Shown here: piece after piece, positions 15,301-26,823 of the stretch
Layout of the letters: every line of letters starts with the position of its first letter
Numbering within the stretch: the first letter of the stretch is position 1
From: Bugulina stolonifera
Lineage: Eukaryota; Bryozoa; Gymnolaemata; Cheilostomatida; Bugulidae
Assembly (NCBI GenBank): GCA_935421135.1
Contig: OW285187.1
Span: forward strand, 11,247,929-11,311,928
Length of the DNA: 64,000 nt
Direction: 5' to 3'
Program-made: the position numbers and the translations under genes
The notes under the pieces: model-generated
The model's database searches: none
Told to the model about the DNA's origin: nothing
What the model saw: the letters and a program-made list of their open reading frames with translations, nothing else

Positions 15301-18300
15301 CCAATTAGACTGCTGCCAATTTCTACAGCACTGTGACAGCGAACACTGTTACATAACTAGGAATATATTATAATTATTTGATGTAGATTAACCTGGTAAT
15401 TACTTCAATTTAAATTAATAATGCATGTAAATAATATGACAAATATATGGCATTTAGGTGTTGGCAGCAGCAGTCAGTGGGTTGTTCAATCAAGCGTTCA
15501 GTGTAGTTGAGCATTAGTAATCGTTTGCTCTTGTAACCAGTTACATTGTATGTACTATGTTCCATGTAGCTGAAGTAGACTCTGGTGAGGCAGCGCCCCC
15601 TGTTGTTGAGGAGATATCCGCAGAGATGGAGAGATCCACATTAGAGTCTGAACCAGGTTAGTTGCTTGTCTATCATGACTTAGTATAGTATATTATCAGT
15701 ATCAGGCACAGAGAGAGTAGATAACTCCACACTGATGGTATGTATGCATGTATTATGCTGCATGGAGTAATGTTACCCTCCCACTCCTTCTAACAGTCCT
15801 TCAACTCTTTGCTACTTCTGTATACTTGCCAGCCTGCCTGCCTGCATGACTGTAGCTAAGGTGGAGGTACTACCATTCTATTCTATATATTGTTACCAAT
15901 GCTTTGCATGCTATGATAGCTTCAGCTAAGGGTAACATACAATGTATGTATATTGCCAGGGTCACCAGTACTAGTAGATAGCTACTCTGTATCACCACCA
16001 CTGCCTGCTACTAGCAGTGCCCATACTGAGTATACACCATTACATAACACACCGGCTGGTGCGTCTCCTCCTAAGTATTCCGATTTACCAACAGGAAGTC
16101 AACGTAGATATTATAGACCAGGTACCAACCAATCAAAGCACCTCTCAGTGCTGATACGAGTCGCACTTTACGCTTGTGTCTAATACTTGGTTGACTATTT
16201 AGATATAGGTGCGACCACTTACAAGTAATGCATGTGTACATGGCTTTAACAACACCTAATTGGGAGGTTACAGATCACCTCTGTGCTATACAACTCGCAG
16301 TGTTGGGTGCTATCTAACATACACTTGTCTAATAATACACCTAGAGCACAATAATGCTGCAAGTAGAATAGGGTCACTGCTTGTAATATACAGTATAACA
16401 CAGTCACTAGCACTGAGCTAGTAGAGTATGGTCACTGCTTGTAATATACTGTATAACACAGTCACTAGCACTGAGCTAGTAGAGTATGGCCACTGCTTGT
16501 AATATACAGTATAATACAGTCACTAGCACTGAGCTAGTAAAGTATGGCCACTGCTTGTAATATACAGTATAATACAGTCACTAGCACTGAACTAGTAAAG
16601 TATGGCCACTGCTTGTAATATACAGTATAATACAGTCACTAGCACTGAACTAGTAAAGTATGGCCACTGCTTGTAATATACAGTATAATACAGTCACTAG
16701 CACTGAACTAGTAAAGTATGGCCACTGCTTGTATACAGTATAATACAGTCACTAGCACTAAACTAGTAGAGTGTGGCCACTGCTTGTAATATACAGTATA
16801 ATACAGTCACTAGCACTGAACTAGTAAAGTATGGCCACTGCTTGTAATATACAGTATAATACAGTCACTAGCACTGAACTAGTAAAGTATGGCCACTGCT
16901 TGTATATAGTATAATACAGTCACTAGCACTGAACTAGTAGAGTGTGGCCACTGCTTGTAATATACAGTATAATACAGTCACTAGCACTGAACTAGTAAAG
17001 TATGGCCACTGCTTGTAATATACAGTATAATACAGTCACTAGCACTGAGCTAGTAGAGTATGGCCACTGCTTGTAATATACAGTATAATACAGTCACTGG
17101 CACCGAGCTAGTAGATAGCCAACTTATTGCACTGCTTCCTGCTTACCAGGTACACTACCTGGTAAGCAGTGATATGATTGTTGCAGCTACTCTTGTGCTT
17201 ATTAAGTTCAAATGGGTTAAAAAGTGAGATTACATATAGAATAATGAAGTATAATGATGTGGTAATTATATTGTATTGTTCACAACATATAGCAGTATTT
17301 TTATATTCGCCAAAGCGCTCATTCTGGTGATAATTAAAACTGGTGAATGATTTGGCATTCTGCACAATGAAGAACATAATTTGTAACTGTGTTATTGGAT
17401 AATTTGCTATAGAAGTTTGCTTTTGGTCCAAAAACTCTATATCTGTTGTAAATAATTCAGCTATGAACTCAGCAGTGGTTTAATTACTGGTTTTCCATGG
17501 AAAAGAGAATGTTCAATCCGTGTGCCGATTGTACGCTCTGCATCAGCCACAGTGAAACTAAGCAGTTCTTTTTCCATGGAAAATCGGTAGGTGTGGCTAG
17601 CTTAGCCGTGTTTCTGTGTATATGTTTGATCAAATGTAAGATATGCATGTTGTACCCCCTGTCCATGTGTGATTTACTAGCTATGAGACGAGCTCAGTCT
17701 AAGGAAACTAATATTGATGAGGCGTTGGGCTCCTCCCCACCCCCTCCTACTGCAGCCCCAAGGCTCAGTAAAACAGGTAGGGTTATGTACAGTGATATGT
17801 GCTGCACTGATACGCTGGTGCCATACATCATAGCATATTAGTATAAGTTAGTAGAGGGTAGTCAATAGAAAGGTTGCATTCTGGCATGCTATAGCATTAT
17901 ATTTTGCTATTATATATTGTATGCGTGCATATACATGGATATGTTTTGCCTATCTTCTCTTCTATCCTGTCCCTCTATGCAGTATTATTTAATTCCTCTC
18001 CCTCCCTGCTACATACTTGGTGCTATTAAAATTGTGTTGGAACTTTGACCACAACATTGTGTGATCTGTGGACTGGGTCAGTGCATGTGTTGTAGCATGG
18101 CAACTTCTGACCAACCCTGGTCACCCCTGCAGAAAGTCATCTACTATTATAGTTCTATCTATCCGTCTATGTAGTGCATGCTGTAAGTAGTTAACATTGT
18201 GTTGTTTAGAGCAGCCACAGCCCTCCGTTAGACGTGGAGCTGAAGAATATTCGTCAATGAGAGGCCCAGCTAAGTCAACAGATCGTAAGTCCCTATCATA

Positions 18301-19792
18301 CATTACAGGAGACATGCATAACCCTAGCAAGAACCTGGGGGAACCTTGCCACTCCATCAATGTTCCTGTCACTATAAGCCAGCACCGAGTTGTTATAATG
18401 TTGTGTGATTGGTTACTACTATAACTTGCTCTGACTATCGCATTGCATTGCCATGTCACCTGTCTATGCCGTGCATTATGATTTGCAAACCTGGGGATAC
18501 CTTCTCTCTATCACTGCATGTATTTTTGTTGTTTGGTTTTTTGTTGTTATCTATTGCATGCTTGTTTTGGTTGCCTGTTATTTGCTTGCTCAATCTAGTT
18601 GTAGATGAAATAAAGAGCAAAAGTCATTTTCAGCGGTCTAAATCCGAACGTAAACCTAAGAAAGGTAGTATGGTGCCTGGCTGCTTGACTTTTTTAAATA
18701 TTTGATTTACTGTGAACATGTAGATTAATACTAACCTAAGTAACCCTCTATGATACTAGTAATTTAAGCCTTTAAAATATTATCAATACCATTGCATAAT
18801 GAATAGGAAAAAAGGTTAAGCATTGCATTATATTATATCATACCATATTCTAGATGTGTCATATTAATTTCTAATGCAACAATTGTTACTGTGACATAGG
18901 GTCAAACTATGTACATGTAAATTCTGAGCTGTATTATGTATTTACATAACACAAATAGTACTCAATGTTAAAGGTAAATGTGTGGTTACTGTACTACTTC
19001 ATTTCATTGATTTTCAGGTGAACGACCAACATCTCCTGATTCCGATGCCAACCATAATGAGGAAGAAGGAGGGCATGCAGAGGAGAATGGACAGGTGAAT
19101 GTTCTTTTTACAAATTCTGTCTCTGCACATCTTTCTTGTGTGTGTATAAAAAATAGACAAATTTTTTAAGGGAAAACTTGTTAATACCTATGTTGTTTTA
19201 TACAAGCTCTGTAAGGGACTTGATTTTCACCTCTCCTCTTTCTGCCAACTGCAGTATCTGTGCTGCTACATAGGTGGATTAATGTGTGATTACTGCATAC
19301 ACATATACTGTACAATATGTGATTACTGCATACACATATACTTTACAATATGTGATTACTGCATACACATATACTGTACAATATGTGATTACTGCATACA
19401 CATATACTGTACAATATGTGATTACTGCATACACATACTTTACAATATGTGATTACTGCATACACATATACTGTACAATATGTGATTACTGCATACACAT
19501 ATACTGTACAATATGTGATTACTGCATACACATATACTGTACAATATATGATTACTGTATACACATATACTGTACAATACATGATTACTGCATACACATA
19601 TACTGTACAATATGTGATTACTACATACACACATACTGTACAATATGTGATACTTATATGTTGTAGCATGATTCACCATCTAAAGATGGAAAGAAGAAAA
19701 AGGACAAGAAGGATAAGAAAGCCAGGATGCCATCCTTCTCATTTGGTAAAAAGAAAGATGCAAAAAAATCAAAAGTACAGACTGCAGTCTAA
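322..19792 (+). CDS. Adducin, complete multi-exon gene
   Basis: Adducin caps actin filament ends and links spectrin to actin at the membrane skeleton. Exons: 322-433, 2105-2253, (2674-2694), 4643-4748, 5344-5495, 5812-6042, 6325-6567, 7011-7178, 7500-7630, 10344-10473, 12706-12819, 12920-13036, 13621-13707, 14697-14928, 15570-15656, 15960-16121, 17681-17776, 18210-18284, 18605-18664, 19018-19094, 19667-19792. Every join is GT-AG and keeps phase; all exons together give 891 residues (human ADD1, from memory, about 737). Exons 4-9 encode the class II aldolase-like head (motifs ALQQI, LLRCKLA, LGEVAYHDF, LRNHGV). Exons 10-14 form the neck (TNPKE, ATNPFDKMSDEEL). The tail is acidic and proline-rich, ending in a lysine-rich MARCKS-like block around RMPSFSFGKKK, the usual PKC and calmodulin site. 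The ATG at 322 was chosen because exon 1 splices in frame to give AERF-DPDD, matching the family start. Family identity is very secure; which exons are used together is inferred. Confidence 0.95.
2674..2694 (+). CDS. Candidate 21-nt adducin microexon
   Basis: A CAG acceptor and a perfect GTAAGT donor enclose 21 nt encoding DGVPGSD in phase 0-0. It lies between exon 2 (ending IIETQ) and the exon starting LKSGPHPAS, which already join in phase 0. It would insert seven residues just before the head-domain helix. It may be alternatively used or fortuitous. Confidence 0.45.
3150..3375 (+). repeat. tRNA-derived SINE in adducin intron
   Basis: The segment opens with a tRNA-like head. An A box (TGGCCTAGTGG, 3161-3171) and a B box (GGTTCGGTTCC, 3205-3215) are spaced as in an internal RNA polymerase III promoter. 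The body contains GGAAGGGCATCC, a block I recall from invertebrate tRNA-SINEs. The tail end is not sharply defined and no target duplication was found. Confidence 0.7.
4787..4946. mobile_element. Short inverted-repeat MITE, copy 1
   Basis: A segment of about 160 bp has imperfect inverted ends of about 30 bp, starting GTGCAGTAGTGGTGG and ending CACCGCTGCAC. It has no coding capacity. A second diverged copy lies at 32517-32658. The superfamily is unassigned; a TA target is possible but not clear here. Confidence 0.6.
7199..7425 (+). repeat. 27-bp minisatellite with copied exon fragment
   Basis: Units built on GTGAACTGAGGCTACATG follow adducin exon 8. Embedded at 7243-7299 is a near-identical copy (one mismatch seen) of the exon 8 acceptor plus the first 39 nt of that exon, followed by a GTGAGC donor-like site. 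Using it as an exon would break the frame, so it looks like a pseudo-exon from local duplication. Confidence 0.75.
7660..8560 (+). repeat. Minisatellite of CTATATACCACT units
   Basis: About 900 bp of 10-15 bp units (TATACCACT variants and higher-order blocks) begin about 30 bp after the exon 9 donor of adducin. The exon 9 reading frame stays open into the array to about 8252. Confidence 0.9.
9165..9460 (+). repeat. GTAGTAGTATGTAT simple repeat
   Basis: A 14-bp unit with GTAT interruptions, in the long adducin intron between exons 9 and 10. Long spurious frames on the opposite strand are explained by the repeat. Confidence 0.9.
12706..13036 (+). CDS. Tandem duplicated adducin exons 11 and 12
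   Basis: Exon 11 (12706-12819, 114 nt) and exon 12 (12920-13036, 117 nt) are both phase 0-0. Both begin with Trp and both contain NQFAP at a similar place, encoded by closely similar DNA. The intron between them is only 100 bp. In the vertebrate protein one such segment, ending in a TNPKE-type motif, occupies this place; exon 12 is the closer match. They could be mutually exclusive or both included; each alternative keeps the frame. The exons themselves are near certain; their exclusivity is inferred. Confidence 0.8.
14970..15240 (+). repeat. 24-bp minisatellite beside adducin exon 14
   Basis: About ten 24-bp units (GTCATGTGACTCTATTGC core) begin about 40 bp after the exon 14 donor. Because 24 is a multiple of three, the exon 14 frame continues through the array as an eight-residue repeat (SHVTLLLC) until a stop at 15306-15308. 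Confidence 0.9.
16376..17117 (+). repeat. 58-bp minisatellite, about 13 units
   Basis: Tandem units of about 58 bp (CACTGCTTGTAATATACAG plus CACTAGCACTGAACTAG) occupy the adducin intron after the exon ending at 16121. A few units are shortened where TAATATACAG is reduced. Confidence 0.92.
19286..19655 (+). repeat. 33-bp minisatellite before last adducin exon
   Basis: About 11 units of 33 bp (GTGATTACTGCATACACATA core), ending 11 bp before the acceptor of the terminal adducin exon at 19667. The array is open in several frames on both strands because the unit length is divisible by three; these frames are not genes. Confidence 0.92.
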
Positions 19793-20681
19793 TCTCGCTA
19801 GAGATGCTGGTTTGTCAGGTTATATACACCCAATGGTATACTAAATGACTGGTCAACCGCTGCTACTGTATACCACTGTATACCACTGTAATGTGTAGCC
19901 ACATCACTTACGGTTGGATATGATACATAGACTCAGTGATGCTTTGCTCTCTCTATTTTAGTCAATGTACAAACACTTCTGCACCAACCTTTTCATTTAA
20001 TGTTCCTATTATCTACATTGTATGTTGATGTGCAATCAATACTAAGTCTTAGCTTCTTGCTTGTAGTGTCATATATTCTATTATATTATTATCAATTTTG
20101 TTACTTGGTAGTTGGTTTGGGATACTTAGTTGGGTTCTAGTCAACTTAAATAAGATAGGGAGAGAACATTGCACCTTCTAATATGATTATTACGTTATAC
20201 GTATATTACTTGCTTCTGAGAGAGGAGATACTTAGCTTATTTTAATGCAATTATTATAATTATTTCTAAATGTGATATTATTAAGTGGGGATAAATCCAA
20301 TTAGCTGTTATCTATTATTATTATTTAGTAGTTGTGGCTTTATACAATAATATATTATTATGTCTGTATCGGGACATCAACTATACCAACCCATCTACTG
20401 TACCTAGCATACCTTATATGCTACCCACTTACAGAATGTTTTATGTAGCTCATTTTCTATTCAAAATTGTCCTGTTCACTATTTGTTATTGTATTCCCTT
20501 TTTATCCATCTTCTATTGCATAGAATGCGTAAATTGTAGTTTTGCTTTGATTCTGTTTTGCATTATGATATAATATTATATTATCTAATTAATATATTTT
20601 ATTCTAGTATATCAGTTAATTGCATTTTTTAAAAGTTAATATAACTATGTCATTCAAACATACATGTACAGTGCTTTTCTA
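19793..20681. other. Convergent intergenic gap
   Basis: AT-rich DNA between the stop of adducin (+) and the stop of the next gene (-). No exon with splice signals or repeat array was seen. It should hold both 3' UTRs. Confidence 0.6.
20598..20603 (-). promoter_or_regulatory. Poly(A) signal of the 642-residue gene
   Basis: AATAAA on the minus strand, about 80 nt downstream of the stop codon at 20682-20684, a suitable place for 3' end formation. Confidence 0.45.
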
Positions 20682-23310
20682 TCACAGCTCTTCACCTGCA
20701 TACACAGGTGTCCTCCCCAAGTCTTCTACTGCTGTTACGGTTTTGATGCTGCTAAGTAGTGATTCAGGGTCTAGAGAGAGTGATGACTGAGAGTCAGGAG
20801 CTGTTGTGTGATTGTGTGTGGCAGCATCTGTCACACTATTTGATTCAGATAGTGGAAGTTCTTGCTTTATGTTTATACAGTTTGGTTTGACTTCACCTGC
20901 CTTCTGGCATGTGTCAAAACTGGCACAGTTAGGGATGCTTAAGGGGGTCACTGAAGGGTTGCATATGTAACTGCTAGAGATGGTGTCCATTGGGTAATTG
21001 CTACTACTAGTAAACCTGGTGGATGTCATTGTGTCCTCAAAGTATTCCGTTTCCTTGGTGGATAGTGAATGGTGGCCAATTCCTTCTACTTGATCAGTTG
21101 TACTGCTTTTGACTGACAGTTCTTTCTGTGTGCTTGTATCTGCGGGGATGGGATTGTCCTGAACCCCAAATGGTTGTTCATTCGTACGGGCAGTCACGTG
21201 CTTTTCTACTGCTAGGATAGCACTCAGTGCGGAAGTTGTCACATCATTGATTGAGCTAGTAGTTGTCTCCTCTACAACACTATCAACTGTCTGGATACTT
21301 TCCTGAGGAGAAATCATCTTACCGACATCTAAAACTGTTGAGTTGATGGTAGTCGGTTTGCTTGCTGCGACATGATCGCTGTCATCCACCCTCTTTTCAT
21401 GATGGTTTGAAGTTGCATCAGATGTTGGTACTGCCCCCAAATTACTCATACCCAGTGATATATTGGAAATGTATTCTAAGATGTTACTAATCGTCAAAAC
21501 CTTGTGGTTGACTGCAACTTCATTTGGAACGGCATCGTCCATCACATGAGAAGTCATTGGTAGATGGGTGGATTCTGACATTAACCCTTGAATAAGTTTA
21601 GTATCATTCTGTTGGTCCTGGGAATTTATCTTTTCTTGAATGAAATTATGTCCCAATGTCTCAAACTCAGAACTGGTATTAGAATTTATCTTTTCATCTC
21701 TTGCGGTTGAGTTCCTTGTAGTATCATGCGTTGTATCGATTGCTGCATTATTAGTCATGTCTTTCACCTTTCCTGCATTTTCTGAGTAATCACTGTAACT
21801 GGCCGATCTTTGAAAATCAACTTGTCGTTCACTTTTGTGTCTGACTGTAGGCGAACTTACCCTGGGTATGAATGTTGGGTGCAAAAGATGCTGTGTAGCA
21901 TTCGAAGCTCTACTGACTGAAGTATGTCTAGATGAAACCTTACCCAAACTTTTTGGTTCTGATGCCGTATCTAAAGTAATAAATGGTACATTACTCTCAT
22001 CTGCTGGTTCAGACAAGGCCTCAGAAGTTATATCATGTGACGTTGGGTCTTCAGTTGAAAATTGAGCAGTTAAACAGTTACAGCAAGGTGAATTGTTATA
22101 CAGCTTCTGAATTGTCTCGGTTAGACGTTGGTGACTGGCACACTGTGCACTTAGTCGGTGATGATTCTCATTCTCACATTCATAGTTCAAGGTTGGAAAG
22201 TTCTTGCGAACCTGCAAAATTAGCAACTTAGCAAATTACAAACAAGCATACACACACGTAATATGATCAGGTGTGTTACTCCAATTAATAGTCACAACTA
22301 GTCATATGACCTAACAATGCTATAAAAAGTTGAAACCAATAATATTGTTAATTTTGTAGACAGAAAAACTTTGTAGTTTACACCGAATGATAGTCTATAA
22401 TTAAAGTTTCATTCCGCATAGAATGAAAATTAGTTTTAATGCGAAACTCTTCTGTAGTTTGATTATCCTTCAACTTCTTCCAATGCCCTATAATAGATAA
22501 ATCATTTTTGCTGTCATTTATTTCACTCTCAAATTAGGAGAGGACAACTTCTTACATATAGCTTGTGAGTTCCAAATATAACTCTAACCATCAGTAGTAG
22601 TAATAAAGAATGGTAGAACATCTCACCGGATACTTCACATTATCTTCAGACAATAACAATCTAATGATATCATCTATGCTATCAGCCTGTATGTCTGCAA
22701 GTAGATGCTTTTCCCTTTCTTTCTCGAGCCACACAGGTAACTCCGTAGCGAGATCTCTTCTATTGAAACGTAGAGGTGCCTTGTCAAGACTCCAGTTGGT
22801 ACATGCAGTCAGACCAGAAACCACTTGCACATTTTTATACATATTTGAATGTAACTCTACAACATTACATAAGCAGTACAGCTTGAAATTTAGATCTACA
22901 ACCTCAAAACTAAATGTCACAACCACAACTTCATACTATATATATACAATGTACAATGTATCTCTAAACTTGTTCAAATGAACAGGTGAAGCAATTGGCA
23001 TTAAAAATTGCAGTGAACCACCTTTGACCACAAAATTTGGTCTAGTCATCTGGGTGTAGCTGTGGCAGAGGTACAAATGTAGGTCAAGGCCACATAAGAA
23101 TGGAGAGACACCCAACGATCAAAATATTAGCTATTACTCAGTAAGAGTGTGCCAAACAAGGGTATTAGATGCATGTTTACCTTTCCATGTGGTATCAAGT
23201 CTTCTACCAGTTTTTATCCTCCAGCCCATCTCATGTCTCTGAGCAAAATTTTGCAATATTTTATGTGCCTTGGTTTTATTTGAAAGTTGTCGTTTCTCAC
23301 TTGTATTCAT
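20682..23310 (-). CDS. Unrecognised protein with Ser/Thr-rich tail
   Basis: Three exons, in transcript order 23310-23181, 22895-22627 and 22211-20682, join in phases 1 and 0 through consensus GT-AG sites and give 642 residues. The start ATG at 23310 was chosen because exon 1 opens there and splices in frame. The first 160 residues or so look folded: basic, then CLCNVVELHSN, then a charged helix ending LLLSEDNVKYP. The remaining roughly 480 residues are Ser/Thr-rich, acidic and low in hydrophobic residues, so probably disordered. There is no signal peptide or membrane segment. I do not recognise the family and assign no function. The terminal exon of 1530 nt is unusually long for this window. 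The neighbouring gene's stop lies only 95 bp upstream. Confidence 0.72.
23275..23280 (-). promoter_or_regulatory. Possible poly(A) signal inside next gene
   Basis: AATAAA on the minus strand 126 nt beyond the stop at 23406. It lies within the first coding exon of the downstream gene, so using it would make the two transcripts overlap or compete. Confidence 0.25.
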
Positions 23311-23405
23311 AATTATTTGTTAATCTATTGCTATTAAAAGTTATCGGTATTAAAACCCAAAATTGTTTAAATAGTAATAATTGTAATCCCCTGGAAACTA
23401 TTCAT

Positions 23406-25903
23406 TTAGTCAGAATCAGAGTTGATTTCTTTCTTCTGCTCCACGTTAGCCTGCGAAATAGATTTCTTTTCAGTTGTAGTTGTAGTAATGACTTCCGACT
23501 TGACTACCTTGTTTTCAGTTATCCTCTCATCATCACCTTTACTATCAGAGGTTTCAACTTTCTTTGCACTACTAGTCTTTGGTCTGTTCGCACTTTCTTG
23601 TTGCTCCTGATTCTGTTGAAAAGTTGATTTTCTACTGACTGCTTTTTCTGATGGTCTTACGATACCAACGCAATTATCAGTGTCATCAATTTCTGCCAAC
23701 TTTGATGGTAGAGAAGTATACAAGGAGTTAAAAGTTTCAACCAGTTGAATTTCAGATATTTTAGTAGTATCCATGTCTAGCATCTAAAAGATAAATATTG
23801 TACAATCACAAGTATTATTGTGGTATTGCTTATTATATTTCCACATCATTTAAAGCTATCTGTTAATATGACTGCTGCATTTTTTTGCAAATCACAACTT
23901 CTTCATTAAAATATTACGCTGTTTAATTATGTGTAGTAGAAAAATAATATTGATCCTTCCAAGTTTTAGTGTTGTTCTGCAGTAAATCAGAGCATGTACA
24001 GTATGCCATCATCACATGGACACTCTTAAGCTATTGCTAATAATTAGAAGTTGTTCCCTCTCAATTATTGCTCTCAAAAATTGAGAAAAAGAGAAATTGA
24101 GAGGACAACTCTCAATTATAATCAATAGCTTATGAGAAACCATGCATTAGTTTATGTAGTTTTGATTATGTACTTTATCAAAGTGATGGACTAGTGGACA
24201 ATCAGCTCCCCTTGTAATCATGGCCAGTTTGTTCAGCCACTTGCCTTCTGCTCCATCAATATCTATGGTTCGGTGTACTACAGCTGCACTCAAACATGAT
24301 TTGATATTTTTCCCAGATGAGTGTTGGGCACAAACGTTCAAAGTTATCTCCACAACCTGTCAAAACAAGAAATTGAATTTATAGGAATTGTTCTACCAGT
24401 CTGTCTTATGGAATATTGAGTAAACAATTCTTTTTATTATAGTTCATTTTTATGGTGGATGCAGATGTAACATACAGCTTTGTGCTCCTATGACATTCTA
24501 TCTACATGTATATTCTGTTGACAGGGCAAATCATATTGTGCCTACATGTAAAATATATCATATTGCTTCCGCACTTGGGTGCGATATTGCACACTGAGGA
24601 ATAGTAGAAATGCCCATACTGCATGCATGATTTAACATTCAACATTGTTTTTACTAACAATTTTGTACTAAAGAGAGAAAAGATTAAAAAAATGTTCAAA
24701 CGTTCAATAGAGCAAATACTCGTATACAATTTTTATCAGTTTCTCAACACTGGAAAGAAGACTATACAACATGCTGACTAACACAGTGCACATGCACTTA
24801 CAGTACCTCCGTCATTTTCTTCCTGAATATAAACATCATCCTATTGAGATTTCCATCTCCTTTCTCAAGGAGTTTCTCTATCAGGAAATGAGGATAGATC
24901 TTATCAAACTCACTCCAGTATTCCCGAGCCTCCTCATAGCTATTGGCTAGCACAAACTTAGGCCCCAGAAGTTGCTCGAAGTTCAGCTTATCTTCGTTAC
25001 GGTATGAAGATTCCCCTGCAAGATAGTGAGGTGATGTTGATTTAACATTTGTATGTGGGAGAACAAATAGTACACAACATGATGCATGGATTTTTTTTCT
25101 ATTCAGTTTCTATGACACTACAATTGAGGGAGTCATTCGATATGTCATCAAGTCTAATCAAATCCAACACGTCTAGTTCCACAGAAATTGCTGAGAATAG
25201 TACAGGGTTACATCTTGGAACTATACGATTTATATTACATATTTATGCATTTATATGTGAAAGAGCTTCTACCTCCTGTGGGCCAGTGCTCTGGTGGGAC
25301 TCCACATGCCTCTAACATGACCATTCGAAACACGTGAGTAGCAGTTCGAGCAAATGCAGCTCCAGCAGTATTTGTACTTCTCCCAAATGACTGTTTGCCT
25401 TTCGTACCTTCCACACCAAGCAGCCAACACCTTTGTATACTCTGAATCTACAATCAATAGGTATGTGTGCTCGTCAGAGCTGGAACTTCTATTTACTATT
25501 GCCGATATTAAGAGGATAAAGTAGTCTACGGCCCATTACTGTAATATAAAAACCGGCATGGCACTTCATCCTATATAACTTGTACCAGTATTATTCACTA
25601 CAGGTTGAAGACCAAAACAATGCCCAGCTAAACAAGGTTAGTCAATCTTTGCGAAGTGAATTGTTTAGAACAAACTAGCCCGAGTACCCTGAATAGTACA
25701 GTATTATATTGTTACATGACTACCTTGAGTCTGCCAGCGACCAAGAGCTCCTTCAAAGTATAGAGAGCAATGTTAGAGGAGAGATCACTCTGGAAGCACA
25801 TGGTGTCTGGCCACTTATTGATTGGCTTGGGAGGCCCTACAGATTCATTGGCAGCTGTACCTGCAGCAGCACCGCCACAGGCCATCTGTCTCAATGTTGT
25901 CAT
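23406..25903 (-). CDS. Unrecognised 374-residue protein
   Basis: Five exons, in transcript order 25903-25724, 25447-25273, 25015-24807, 24356-24174 and 23783-23406, join in phases 0, 1, 0, 0 with GT-AG sites. The N-terminal 300 residues look globular, with KPINKWPD, RTATHVFRMVMLEACG, a segment rich in Glu, Tyr and Trp around EEAREYWSEFDKIYP, and HRTIDIDGAEGKWLNKLA. The C-terminal 100 residues are Lys/Ser/Thr/Glu-rich and probably disordered. No signal peptide, membrane helix or nucleotide-binding motif is visible. I cannot place the family. Preserved phase over five exons argues for a real gene. It is followed at 95 bp by another gene on the same strand. Confidence 0.7.
24046..24115. repeat. 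Small foldback repeat
   Basis: A left arm AAGTTGTTCCCTCTCAATT pairs with AATTGAGAGGACAACTC about 25 bp later. Similar arms with GTTGTCC/GGACAAC and GAGTTAT appear elsewhere (for example 33476-33559), suggesting a short foldback family. Confidence 0.4.
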
Positions 25904-26823
25904 ATTGGCAATGTTAGACCTAGGCTGAGTTCTACTATAGTACTATATTCTAGTAGTTTATGGATGTATTCCATGAAACAGACATTCCACAAGTGAAACC
26001 ATTAGAATTCCTCACAAACCTTTTCTTGCGTCACCTTCTTTGATAAATTGAAGTAAAAGTACTTACTGATGTCTACCAAGGAGTATCTACATAACGGCAT
26101 GTAATGTACAATTATTGGTGATAATCTAATGCTACGTTTAGTACAGTTCAACCAAGTATCCAAGGAGCCTATAGTCTATAGTGCTGTACCAAACCTTGTA
26201 TCTACTGAAATATTTCTGCCAGGCCAAAGAGAAAAGCCCAAACCTTCCATTCGTTACCTTAACCTAAATAATTTCGGTTACAATTAAGGCTGTGGTGAGC
26301 CAGGAGACTGGTCTGTGATAAGATTATACAAGCTTTTAAAAAACATTAACAGTATGATTGTATTGTATACTGTACAACAAAAATAATATTATAATATAAA
26401 TAAATATACAGGTACATATCACCAAGACTTTTGAGCAAATCCGCCTAGGTTAATAATATATATCAGAGGATTGTAAAAATGTCTTAAGGATGTAAGAAAT
26501 AAAATAATATAATTCAAGTAATAAAAATACAACTAAAGTCATAACATTATACATGCAGGCCAAAATCCTCATGAAATATTGTAAATATAATAAGTTGTAA
26601 AATACAGAGAATGCTTAACTTGTGTTGTGTTGGCTAAAATTAATGTCTCTTTCATTGTGTAGACCTGCATTATTAAATACTACAGTAACATCAGTGAAAA
26701 TAAAACTAAACACTGACTTCATAGAAGATTGTTCTGTACAGTATGTACCAGTAGTAATATATGCTAGAGTTTCATACAAAAATAATATTTTGATTGCATT
26801 TGTACCTTTTGGAGAGGATATGG
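25904..26823. other. Intergenic gap before Rab gene
   Basis: AT-rich DNA between the start of the 374-residue gene and the stop of the Rab gene, both on the minus strand. It should contain the promoter of the former and the 3' UTR of the latter. No further exon was seen. Confidence 0.55.

Noticed and set aside
19286..19669. Several overlapping ORFs on both strands
   Set aside because: They arise from the 33-bp minisatellite, whose unit length keeps frames open; only 19667-19792 is a real exon here.
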